Positions 1 to 5,695 of a stretch of DNA of 8,254 bases are shown piece by piece; the first letter of the stretch is position 1, and each line of letters starts with the position of its first letter. Where the stretch lies: positions 1 through 8,254 of the forward strand of contig JAIRVD010000038.1 of NCBI GenBank assembly GCA_031254075.1, read 5' to 3'. A program made the position numbers and the translations under genes. The notes under the pieces were generated by a model. The model did no database searches and had not been told where the DNA came from. It saw only the letters and a program-made list of their open reading frames with translations. The DNA comes from Clostridiales bacterium. Its GTDB lineage: Bacteria > Bacillota > Clostridia > Lachnospirales > WQUN01.

Positions 1-551
1 GTATACCCCGCGCCTTGCAAAAACTGCAAGGCGTGTTTTTCTTTTACGCGGACGGTCAGTGCGCAGTGGTCGGTGTATGAGGTTTCTAAAATTTCAACGC
101 CGAGTTTTTCAAAGAAATATTTTGTTTTATCAAAACTTGCGTAGGGGCAGGTGACGCTGTAGATTTTTGAAATAATTTGCTCTTGCGGTTCGGCGTTTTC
201 CATTGCGCCTTTTGCGGTTTTTGAATAAGCGCGGACGAGTCCGCCCGCGCCGAGCAGTGTTCCGCCGAAATAGCGGGTTATGACGCATACATAGTTGATT
301 ACACCGTTTTTTTGAAACACGTTCAGCACGGGCATACCCGCGGTGCCGTGGGGTTCGCCGTCGTCGCTTGCGCGGGTTACGGAGCCGACGGCGTAGGCAA
401 ACACATTGTGATTCGCCTTCGGATGCGTTGCACGAATTTCGGCGATGATTTTCCGCGCGTCTTCTTCGGTTGTTATCGGCGCACAGAATCCGAGAAATTT
501 TGAGCGTTTTTCTTCATATTCAAATGCGCCTGTTTTCGGAAGAATCAGCAT
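1..551 (-). CDS. yigZ: YigZ/IMPACT (UPF0029) family protein, C-terminus cut by window edge
   Basis: Reading leftward from an ATG at 551-549, the frame stays open to the window edge and gives 183 residues. Family members are usually a little over 200 residues, so only a short C-terminal piece should be missing. The N-terminal domain carries the family hallmarks: ASDDGEPHGTAG at about residues 61-72, and RYFGGTLLGAGGLVRAYS at 93-110, which matches the UPF0029 signature. From about residue 127 a second small domain begins (IYSVTCPYASFDKTKYFFEKL), as in YigZ of E. coli and YvyE of Bacillus. The start is supported by AGGTG at 560-556 (minus strand), a few bases upstream. The biochemical role of bacterial YigZ proteins is not settled; eukaryotic IMPACT relatives act in translational control through GCN1/GCN2. 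The gene diverges from the phosphorelay gene with a very short gap. Family assignment is firm; function is open. Confidence 0.93.
   Translation of the reverse strand, partial: MLILPKTGAFEYEEKRSKFLGFCAPITTEEDARKIIAEIRATHPKANHNVFAYAVGSVTRASDDGEPHGTAGMPVLNVFQKNGVINYVCVITRYFGGTLLGAGGLVRAYSKTAKGAMENAEPQEQIISKIYSVTCPYASFDKTKYFFEKLGVEILETSYTDHCALTVRVKEKHALQFLQGAGY
11..33. other. Perfect 9-bp hairpin inside yigZ
   Basis: CGCCTTGCA (11-19) and TGCAAGGCG (25-33) form a perfect stem with a 5-base loop, followed on the plus strand by a T-rich run at 35-45. This has the shape of a rightward intrinsic terminator, but it lies antisense within the 3' part of the yigZ reading frame. The leftward strand shows no T tract within the 10 bases left in the window. 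It may be chance in coding DNA, or it may stop plus-strand transcription that enters from the left. Confidence 0.35.
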
Positions 552-593
552 AATTCACCTGCATATTTTTTACGGATATGTTAAACTATTTCC

Positions 594-1532
594 ATGATAT
601 TTGAAACGGTGAAAAATATGAATGAGAAGCCTTTTGTGGGTGAAGTTCTGCTTTGTGAAGACAACCCGATGATGCAGGAGCTTGTCACCGAACAGCTATC
701 GCGTGTCGGAATAAAAACCGTTATCGCCGAAAATGGCTTAGTCGGCGTTGAGACGGTGCGCGAACGCGTGCGCGGCGAGATGTTCGGGCTGATTTTCATG
801 GACATCAACATGCCCGTAATGGACGGCATAGAGGCGACTAAAAAAATTCTCGAAATGAACACGGGGGTTCCGATAATCGCGCTGACGGCGGATATTTCGG
901 AAAAGGAACAACAGCTTTATTCAAAAATCGGAATGGTTGCGTCATTGGGTAAGCCGTTTCGACCCAAAGACCTTTTGGTTTGTTTGGAGAAATATTATAA
1001 GCCAATTATGGCACAGGAAGAAGAGATTACGGACGAATTGCGAACAAAATTAATTGAAATTTTCGTGCGAATTAATTCCAATAAATTTACCGAAATTTCG
1101 GAAGCATTGCAAAACGGCGACATAAAGACGGCGCACCGAATGGCGCATACATTAAGAAGCAACGCGGGACAACTGGAAAAAACAGAACTGGAAAAAGCCG
1201 CCGAACAAATCGAGCAATTGCTTAAAAACAGCGAAAATCACGTTGCACCCGAACATTTAGAAACCCTTGAAAAGGAATTAAACGCGGCTTTATCGGAATT
1301 CGAACCGCTAATCCAAAATACAGTTCCTGAGGAACCGTCCGACATCGTTTTTTCCGGCGAGCTTTTTGAAAAACTCGAACCGCTGTTAAATGAAAACAAT
1401 CCGGAATGCTTGGACTATGTACGTGTAATTCGCCTGATTCCCGGCAGCGGGGAATTAATTCGGCATATAGAAAATTTTGATTTCCACGACGCGTCAGTTG
1501 CGTTGGCGAAACTAAAGGAGAGGCTTTCATGA
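594..1532 (+). CDS. Stand-alone receiver plus Hpt phosphorelay protein (hybrid kinase tail-like)
   Basis: The 312-residue product has a response-regulator receiver domain at about 16-137: acidic pair E22/D23, phospho-acceptor D70 in FMDINMP, T98 in ALTAD and K120 in LGKPF. An Hpt domain follows at about 147-237, with the phospho-histidine H185 in [11 protein letters not shown]-terminal segment at about 252-311 ([24 protein letters not shown]) matches the tail usually found after Hpt in clostridial hybrid histidine kinases. No kinase core, sensor or DNA-binding domain is present, so it should only pass phosphate between Asp and His partners in the cytoplasm. The frame is closed by TAA at 582-584. 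ATG 594 has no ribosome site; ATG 618 (Met9) has GGTGA at 609-613 and is the likelier real start, leaving the receiver intact. The gene overlaps purE by 4 bp. All phospho-transfer residues are kept, which argues against simple decay. Confidence 0.88.
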   Translation: MIFETVKNMNEKPFVGEVLLCEDNPMMQELVTEQLSRVGIKTVIAENGLVGVETVRERVRGEMFGLIFMDINMPVMDGIEATKKILEMNTGVPIIALTADISEKEQQLYSKIGMVASLGKPFRPKDLLVCLEKYYKPIMAQEEEITDELRTKLIEIFVRINSNKFTEISEALQNGDIKTAHRMAHTLRSNAGQLEKTELEKAAEQIEQLLKNSENHVAPEHLETLEKELNAALSEFEPLIQNTVPEEPSDIVFSGELFEKLEPLLNENNPECLDYVRVIRLIPGSGELIRHIENFDFHDASVALAKLKERLS

Positions 1533-2011
1533 ATCCGCTTGTAGGCATAATTATGGGCAGCAAATCAGACTGGGAAACAATGCAACACGCTTGTAAAATC
1601 CTCGACAACATGGGCATAGCATACGAAAAAAAGGTTGTTTCCGCGCATCGCACGCCGGAATATATGATGGAGTACGCAAAATCCGCCGCCGAGCGCGGTC
1701 TTAAAGTAATAATTGCCGGTGCGGGCGGAGCGGCGCATCTGCCCGGCATGACGGCATCTTACACGTCTCTTCCCGTAATCGGCGTACCCGTACAGTCGCG
1801 CGCGTTAAGCGGAATTGACTCACTGCTTTCCATCGTCCAGATGCCCGCCGCCGTTCCCGTTGCAACCATGGCAATCGGCGTTGCGGGCGCAACAAACGCC
1901 GGTCTGATGGCGGCAAGAATAATAGGCGCGTTCGACCCCGACGTCTTCGAAAAAATGGAAAACTACCGCGCGGAAATCCGAGATACTGTTTTGAACGAAC
2001 ACACACTGTAA
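1529..2011 (+). CDS. purE: N5-carboxyaminoimidazole ribonucleotide mutase (class I PurE)
   Basis: PurE converts N5-CAIR to CAIR in de novo purine synthesis (EC 5.4.99.18) and works in the cytoplasm as an octamer in studied relatives. The 160-residue product is full length and carries the class I motifs: MGSKSDW at 9-15, SAHRTP at 38-43 with H40 matching the catalytic H45 of E. coli Pur[13 protein letters not shown] at 63-74, and [20 protein letters not shown] at 87-106. The next motif reads AAVPVAT where many homologues have a glycine. The start is set by AAAGGAG at 1514-1520, inside the end of the phosphorelay gene, and the ATGA overlap (1529-1532) predicts translational coupling. No purK, purC or other purine gene is next to it in the window, so purE stands apart from a standard pur operon here. 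Function is firm. Confidence 0.97.
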   Translation: MNPLVGIIMGSKSDWETMQHACKILDNMGIAYEKKVVSAHRTPEYMMEYAKSAAERGLKVIIAGAGGAAHLPGMTASYTSLPVIGVPVQSRALSGIDSLLSIVQMPAAVPVATMAIGVAGATNAGLMAARIIGAFDPDVFEKMENYRAEIRDTVLNEHTL

Positions 2012-2161
2012 GCATATGCACAGCTCTGCGATTATCTCGAAAGCAAGCGCGCCGATACCGGTTACTTGCTGACTTTTGATTTCCGAGACACCGGAAACAT
2101 GGTTCGTAAAGCTGAGTGGATTGAGATTGAAGATAAACGTATTTTTGATGTAATGGTTTAA
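2012..2161 (+). pseudogene. 49-codon C-terminal remnant of a lost gene
   Basis: Directly after the purE TAA, and in the same frame, 49 codons stay open up to TAA at 2159-2161. They have coding-like composition but no usable start of their own. The peptide contains QLCDYLESKRADTGYLL, then LTFDFRDTG, AEWIEIED and KRIFDVMV at the very end. This pattern (a short helix, GYLLTFDFR, a Trp strand, a terminal IFDV strand) recalls the C-terminal tails of AAA-ATPase / PD-(D/E)XK nuclease-like proteins that occur in many copies in anaerobes. That family link is from memory and tentative. The upstream part of such a gene is absent: purE abuts it with no spacer. I read it as the end of a deleted or recombined gene. 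The alternative is a stop-codon readthrough extension of PurE, which is much less likely. Confidence 0.5.
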
Positions 2162-2181
2162 CGGAAAAAGGGGGCGGAATC

Positions 2182-4098
2182 ATGAAGACTTACAGAGTTA
2201 TTATGTGGATTGCTATATCCGTTACGGGATTGGCAATTTTTTCCGAGTTTATGACATCCCAATTCAGCCCGCGTCTCAGCGGCGGTTTAAGTTGGGCTTT
2301 TTTTCAACTCGCGGTTATTACGGTGATTGCCGTTTTTGTGTTTACAGTTGCGTGGGTTGTAAAAAAATATAAAGCGGCTTCCAAATTGCATCTATTTTTC
2401 AACTACATGCTTTTGGGTGCGCTTGTTTTATCGTCGGTTTTTCTTTTTTCGATGGCGAATTTCAGGGGCTGGCTTATCCCCGACACGGTAAGAGACGAGC
2501 CGCGCTACACTGCGGACGGGCGATTTTTGTATCATATTCAGTTGGAGTACATACACGATGAACGCGGAATTGTCACGCTTTTTGCGGAAGATATACATAA
2601 CACTCACCAATTCCGAGTAGGCAACGGTGTTGATTCTTACGGACTTTTGGGGCGCGGACCATGGGGTACGCTGGAAGCAACGGATAATCCACAGATATAT
2701 TTATTTACACTGACCGAACATCCCTACTTCAATTCTACCTTGGATTATTTCGTTGATTTTGAAACCGGCGAAATACGAACGCGCACGATAAGCCCCGCTG
2801 CATCTTTTCATGTAGGGGAATTTCACACAACGCCCGACAAACGTTTTGAGTACAGGCTTGAACACAACATAAGCGAGGATTTTTTTACGCCGTATTTAAT
2901 TTATATAAAAAATATTGAAACCGAGCAGGAGTACAGAATTTTCCTGCCTATTTCGATTTCCATAGCCGACATTGCAACAAACAGTGAACTTTCGCTCTTA
3001 GAAGAACCTATTTCGCTGACGCAAACGGAAGAAGGTATGTACATCCTTACGTTCGAAAACAGGGGCGATATGTTTTCCGTGAATTTGGCTGAATTCCGAA
3101 GCGAACGAATCACAGATATAATACCTTTTGTAGTTGAACCCGAAGATGAATCCGAAACAGAACCGGAAGCAGAACCCGATGAAGAAACGGAAGATGAGCC
3201 CGAAGCAGAACCCGAAGAAGAAATTATTGACGAACGCGAATTAATCAACGTAATGCGTCCGATAAATGAATTTGATAATTACAATAGGGTGGCGGCGGGA
3301 GCGTGGCACACAATTATTTTAAATTCCGACGGAACGGTTTCTGTGTGGGAAGGAAATTACGAAAGCAGCATAGGCGTAGCCGAATGGAACGATATTATCG
3401 AAATAGCGGCGGGTTGGCATTGCGTTGGATTGCGAACGGACGGAACGGTCGTTGCCGTAGCGCAAATATGGGATTTAAATGTACGCGACAGCAGAATTGA
3501 AGTTTCCGAATGGCGCGATATTGTTGTGATTTCCGCAAACTGGTTTCACACAATAGGATTGCGCGCTGACGGAACCGTCGTAACAACCGAAGCTTACGAA
3601 GACCGCGATACATCTCACTGGCGTGGAATAATTGCGATTTCCGCAGGACGGTATCATAATCTCGGTTTAAAAGAAGACGGAACGGTTGTTGCGGTGGGGC
3701 GGAATTCATACAATGAGTGTGATATTTCGGATTGGAATGATATTGTCGCAATTTCGGGCGGGGGATATCATTCGGTAGGGTTAAAAGCAGACGGAACGGT
3801 TGTTGCCGTCGGGGATAATTCACACGGGCAATGCGATGTTTCCGACTGGCGAAACATTGTCGCGATTTCTGCCGGAGAATTTCACACGGTTGGTTTGCGT
3901 TCCGACGGAACCGTTGTCGCGGTCGGCATGAACGGAATCATATATAACGATTATTGGGAAGAAGACGAAGCATTTACTCAATGCCATGTTTCCGACTGGC
4001 GCGACATTGTCGCAATTTCCGCCGGATGGTTTAATACCGTGGGATTAAGACGCGACGGCTCCGTTATAATCGTCGGAGGCTATGTAAGATTACTTTAG
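2182..4098 (+). CDS. Membrane-anchored protein with acidic linker and RCC1-like beta-propeller
   Basis: This 638-residue protein starts at an ATG with AAGGGGG at 2167-2173. Three hydrophobic segments lie at about residues 5-21, 40-61 and 73-92. After them comes a region of about 220 residues rich in beta-type sequence that I do not recognise (about 100-318). A linker at about 319-352 is mostly Glu, Asp and Pro, and from about 370 seven RCC1-like units follow. Each unit reads roughly AISAG..HTVGL..DGTVVAVG, with DGTV/DGSV at residues 383, 420, 463, 499, 537, 575 and 625, and most are joined by an S[DE]W.DIV segment. Seven blades would close one propeller. With three membrane passes an outward-facing C-terminus is plausible but not proven. 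RCC1-like propellers mostly bind proteins or other ligands; the partner here is unknown. The gene stands between a gene remnant and an AT-rich gene, so it may belong to an accessory block. Confidence 0.85.
   Translation: MKTYRVIMWIAISVTGLAIFSEFMTSQFSPRLSGGLSWAFFQLAVITVIAVFVFTVAWVVKKYKAASKLHLFFNYMLLGALVLSSVFLFSMANFRGWLIPDTVRDEPRYTADGRFLYHIQLEYIHDERGIVTLFAEDIHNTHQFRVGNGVDSYGLLGRGPWGTLEATDNPQIYLFTLTEHPYFNSTLDYFVDFETGEIRTRTISPAASFHVGEFHTTPDKRFEYRLEHNISEDFFTPYLIYIKNIETEQEYRIFLPISISIADIATNSELSLLEEPISLTQTEEGMYILTFENRGDMFSVNLAEFRSERITDIIPFVVEPEDESETEPEAEPDEETEDEPEAEPEEEIIDERELINVMRPINEFDNYNRVAAGAWHTIILNSDGTVSVWEGNYESSIGVAEWNDIIEIAAGWHCVGLRTDGTVVAVAQIWDLNVRDSRIEVSEWRDIVVISANWFHTIGLRADGTVVTTEAYEDRDTSHWRGIIAISAGRYHNLGLKEDGTVVAVGRNSYNECDISDWNDIVAISGGGYHSVGLKADGTVVAVGDNSHGQCDVSDWRNIVAISAGEFHTVGLRSDGTVVAVGMNGIIYNDYWEEDEAFTQCHVSDWRDIVAISAGWFNTVGLRRDGSVIIVGGYVRLL
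3289..4083 (+). repeat. Seven in-frame RCC1-like repeat units
   Basis: Coding repeats with a pitch of 36 to 50 codons make up the propeller of the membrane protein. Units four to six are closest to each other. An identical 17-base stretch, GACGGAACGGTTGTTGC, occurs at 3676-3692 and 3790-3806, exactly 114 bp (38 codons) apart, which suggests fairly recent unit duplication. Between the sixth and seventh DGTV motifs the spacing grows to 50 residues because of an acidic, aromatic insert (IIYNDYWEEDEAF, about residues 585-597). Confidence 0.8.
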
Positions 4099-4101
4099 GA
4101 A

Positions 4102-4141
4102 GACAAAACCATTTTGTCCCTGAAAGAGGGGCGATTCTTTT
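4102..4141 (+). terminator. Possible weak terminator after the RCC1-like gene
   Basis: GACAAAA (4102-4108) and TTTTGTC (4112-4118) can form a 7-bp stem with a 3-base loop. CCCT (4118-4121) with AGGG (4127-4130) forms an overlapping short hairpin, followed by TCTTTT at 4136-4141. The stems are short and either AT-rich or only four pairs long, so termination strength is uncertain. Position between two genes supports the call. Confidence 0.35.
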
Positions 4142-4165
4142 AATATGGAATGAGCGGGGCTATAA

Positions 4166-4678
4166 ATGAATTTTATTGTAGCACAAATTGCCGGCGCAAT
4201 AGCACTGTTATTATCAGTCATTGGATTGCAACAAAATACAGGTAAAAGATTTTTGTTTTTTCAAATACTGATAAATTTAGTGTATACCTTGCAATATTTT
4301 TTTCTTGGTGCGACTGTAGGTTTATTTATATGTATAATAAATACGATTAGATGTGTAGTATTTTATTATTACAAGAAAACCCAAAGAAAGAATTCTGTTA
4401 TTGTTTTACTTGTATTTATTACTACATATTTGATAACAGGAGTATGCACTGCCGGTAGTTTTTATGACATAATACTAATAGCGGGAACTTTAATGTTCAC
4501 TTACTCATTGTGGCAATCCCGAATGAAAATAACAAGAGCAGGCAGTTTAATAAGTATACTTACTTATATAATCTATAATATAACTGTAAAGGCGTATTCT
4601 GCTTTATTGCTGGATTTTATGGATTTAATATCAATTTCTATAGCAATTGTAAGATATGATTTTTTGAAAAAGGGTTAG
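4166..4678 (+). CDS. YgjV-like multi-pass inner membrane protein
   Basis: The 170-residue product is almost entirely hydrophobic, with about six membrane segments (roughly residues 4-22, 29-48, 50-68, 77-95, 98-116 and 127-165, the last stretch probably holding two). Length, segment layout and the INTIR motif at 58-62 after the third segment fit the YgjV family (Imp-YgjV) of small bacterial membrane proteins, whose function is unknown. A ribosome site is weak (GGGG just upstream, around 4156-4159). The gene is clearly richer in A and T than its neighbours: sampled lines are near one quarter G+C, against about 60 percent in part of purE. That suggests separate ancestry or recent transfer. It follows the RCC1-like gene in the same direction with a 67-bp gap and a possible weak terminator. 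Family call is good but made without a search. Confidence 0.75.
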   Translation: MNFIVAQIAGAIALLLSVIGLQQNTGKRFLFFQILINLVYTLQYFFLGATVGLFICIINTIRCVVFYYYKKTQRKNSVIVLLVFITTYLITGVCTAGSFYDIILIAGTLMFTYSLWQSRMKITRAGSLISILTYIIYNITVKAYSALLLDFMDLISISIAIVRYDFLKKG

Positions 4679-4811
4679 AAACAGCAACAATTATGGAGTA
4701 TCCGTATCTTTGGGATGCCGGCGCACCTGTATCCCTTGCGATAGCTAACGGATATAAACATTTCCTTTTGTCCGTCAAACATTAAGCGCGAAGAACTCAG
4801 AGTGGTCACGT
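4679..4811. other. Unexplained intergenic DNA with nested inverted repeats
   Basis: This stretch separates two convergent genes. It holds an outer inverted repeat TATCCGT (4699-4705) / ACGGATA (4748-4754) and, nested within it, ATC (4706-4708) / GAT (4740-4742) and GGGAT (4712-4716) / ATCCC (4731-4735), capped by a loop containing GCCGGC. No T run follows on either strand, so it is not a standard terminator. Short open frames exist on both strands: plus 4693-4785 with 30 codons, and a minus frame of about 35 codons starting near 4782. Neither has a good ribosome site or a recognisable product. It may be a decayed gene end, a small dispersed repeat, or a structured RNA; I cannot choose among these. 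Confidence 0.3.
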
Positions 4812-5585
4812 TCATGTTCCGCGCAAAAAATAAATTACGTCGTTTATATTTTCATCGGTTATAAGTAAAGGAAGGGGAAGCCGATGCCATATGCCGTTAA
4901 CACCATGGGCAATATTAAAGACGCGGAAAAATTCTTCCTCAGAAACGATTTCATCGTTTACATAAAAATGCGTGTGTTCTTCAATTGCGGCGTGCAGCGT
5001 TTCCGTATCCGCGTCTCTGCCGAAATCATCGAATAATTCATGGAGCGTGTCATAATCAATAATTATTCCGCCGGAGTTTTGAATCACCAACCTATCTCCG
5101 TCCATTACAACTTGCCAACAATACCAACTTGCGCCGAACAGCGTTCCTATTCCGACAAGAGAAGGTATCATCCCTTCTGTTTCATCCATGGGGGCGATGA
5201 TGCCTCCTCTTGCGTAAAGGGCGTAATCGGAAATGCGCACTTCTTCATCGTATTCCAACGAAAACGCCGCGCCGTCATGAAATGTGTAAACCGCGTCGTA
5301 GACTTCATCTTCGTATTCGCCCACAATCAGCAACTCAGGGATTTCATTTCTGTCAAAGTCATACAAGAAAAATCGCAGACCGTCGCCCATTTGCTTGTGT
5401 TCAAACAATATCTCGGCGAATGCGTCCCGCCATGAAGGCGGTTGCGGCGTCGCCGGTTGTGATGTTGGTTCGGGTAATGAAGCTATTTCGCCTGGTTCAA
5501 TTATTTCGTTTTCGGCATTTTTACAAGCCGAAAACAAAAATATTGTCACAATTAACAAAAAAATTTTTGCAATTTGCATTTTCAA
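4812..5585 (-). CDS. Putative lipoprotein with EF-hand-like DxDxN motif
   Basis: The product is an exported lipoprotein of about 257 residues. A lysine-flanked hydrophobic signal (about residues 4-20) ends in the lipobox LFSAC, with the lipidated Cys at about 21. A Pro/Thr/Glu-rich linker follows (about 30-51), then a globular domain. At about 76-85 it carries DFDRNEIPEL, an EF-hand-loop-like motif often seen in clostridial surface lipoproteins (D-x-D-x-N/G-x-I-P-E-L). The remaining sequence is acidic and not recognised. The start is uncertain. A strong GGAGGTG lies at 5598-5592 (minus strand). A TTG at 5585-5583 has ideal spacing (8 bases) and is used here; an ATG at 5579-5577 has 14 bases of spacing and is the main alternative. 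A GTG at 5594 lies inside the ribosome site itself and is unlikely. The gene diverges from tetR across the shared operator region, so joint control is possible. Confidence 0.78.
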   Translation of the reverse strand: MKMQIAKIFLLIVTIFLFSACKNAENEIIEPGEIASLPEPTSQPATPQPPSWRDAFAEILFEHKQMGDGLRFFLYDFDRNEIPELLIVGEYEDEVYDAVYTFHDGAAFSLEYDEEVRISDYALYARGGIIAPMDETEGMIPSLVGIGTLFGASWYCWQVVMDGDRLVIQNSGGIIIDYDTLHELFDDFGRDADTETLHAAIEEHTHFYVNDEIVSEEEFFRVFNIAHGVNGIWHRLPLPLLITDENINDVIYFLRGT

Positions 5586-5631
5586 ACAAAACACCTCCGA
5601 AAAACATTTTACATTTTATGAAAAATAAATG

Positions 5632-5659
5632 TTGACTTTTTTAGTCAATTAAATATAAT
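5632..5659 (+). promoter_or_regulatory. Near-consensus sigma-A promoter for tetR
   Basis: TTGACT at 5632-5637 (five of six bases of the -35 consensus) and a perfect TATAAT at 5654-5659 are spaced by 16 bases. They lie about 37 bp ahead of the tetR start and 21 bp ahead of its ribosome site (GGAGG, 5681-5685). Both boxes overlap the dyad half-sites, so repressor binding should directly block RNA polymerase. A matching leftward promoter for the lipoprotein is not clear: TTGACT read on the minus strand at 5679-5674 has only a poor TATTTA at 18 bases. Confidence 0.8.
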
Positions 5660-5679
5660 TGACTTATCGGGTCAGTCAA
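5632..5679. promoter_or_regulatory. Nested dyad operators, likely TetR binding sites
   Basis: Four alternating half-sites occur: TTGACT (5632-5637), AGTCAA (5643-5648), TTGACT (5659-5664) and AGTCAA (5674-5679). The first pair forms TTGACT-N5-AGTCAA over the -35 box. The middle pair forms the best dyad, with 9-bp perfect arms AGTCAATTA (5643-5651) and TAATTGACT (5656-5664) around AATA, across the -10 box. The last pair, TTGACT-N9-AGTCAA, covers the likely transcription start. TetR proteins bind such dyads and commonly repress their own operon. Which dyad is used is inference. Confidence 0.75.
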
Positions 5680-5695
5680 CGGAGGTGTGAAAAAT

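Noticed and set aside
1222..1749. Long minus-strand frame across the regulator and purE
   Set aside because: It covers two well-supported plus-strand genes with conserved catalytic motifs, and its translation shows no recognisable protein features.
2901..3248. Serine-rich minus-strand open frame
   Set aside because: It is the antisense of the Glu/Asp/Pro linker; GAA- and GAT-rich sense codons read as Ser-rich in reverse. No ribosome site supports it.
3395..3823. Minus-strand Arg/Leu-rich frame across the RCC1-like repeats
   Set aside because: Its apparent repeats are the mirror image of the propeller units, and the plus-strand reading is clearly the coding one.
3676..4030. Regular DNA repeats as a CRISPR array
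   Set aside because: The repeats are imperfect, in frame, spaced 36 to 50 codons apart, and encode RCC1-like blades; there are no unique spacers.
4693..4785. 30-codon plus-strand frame as a small protein gene
   Set aside because: There is no clear ribosome site, the start lies in the tail of a structured region, and the product is not recognised; kept only as part of the unexplained intergenic entry.
5040..5635. Several plus-strand frames opposite the lipoprotein
   Set aside because: The minus-strand product has a signal peptide, lipobox and EF-hand-like motif with a strong ribosome site; the opposite frames have low-complexity, basic translations and no start signals.
5687..5695. GTG start for tetR
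   Set aside because: The GTG lies immediately beside GGAGG, too close for initiation; ATG 5696 has proper spacing.
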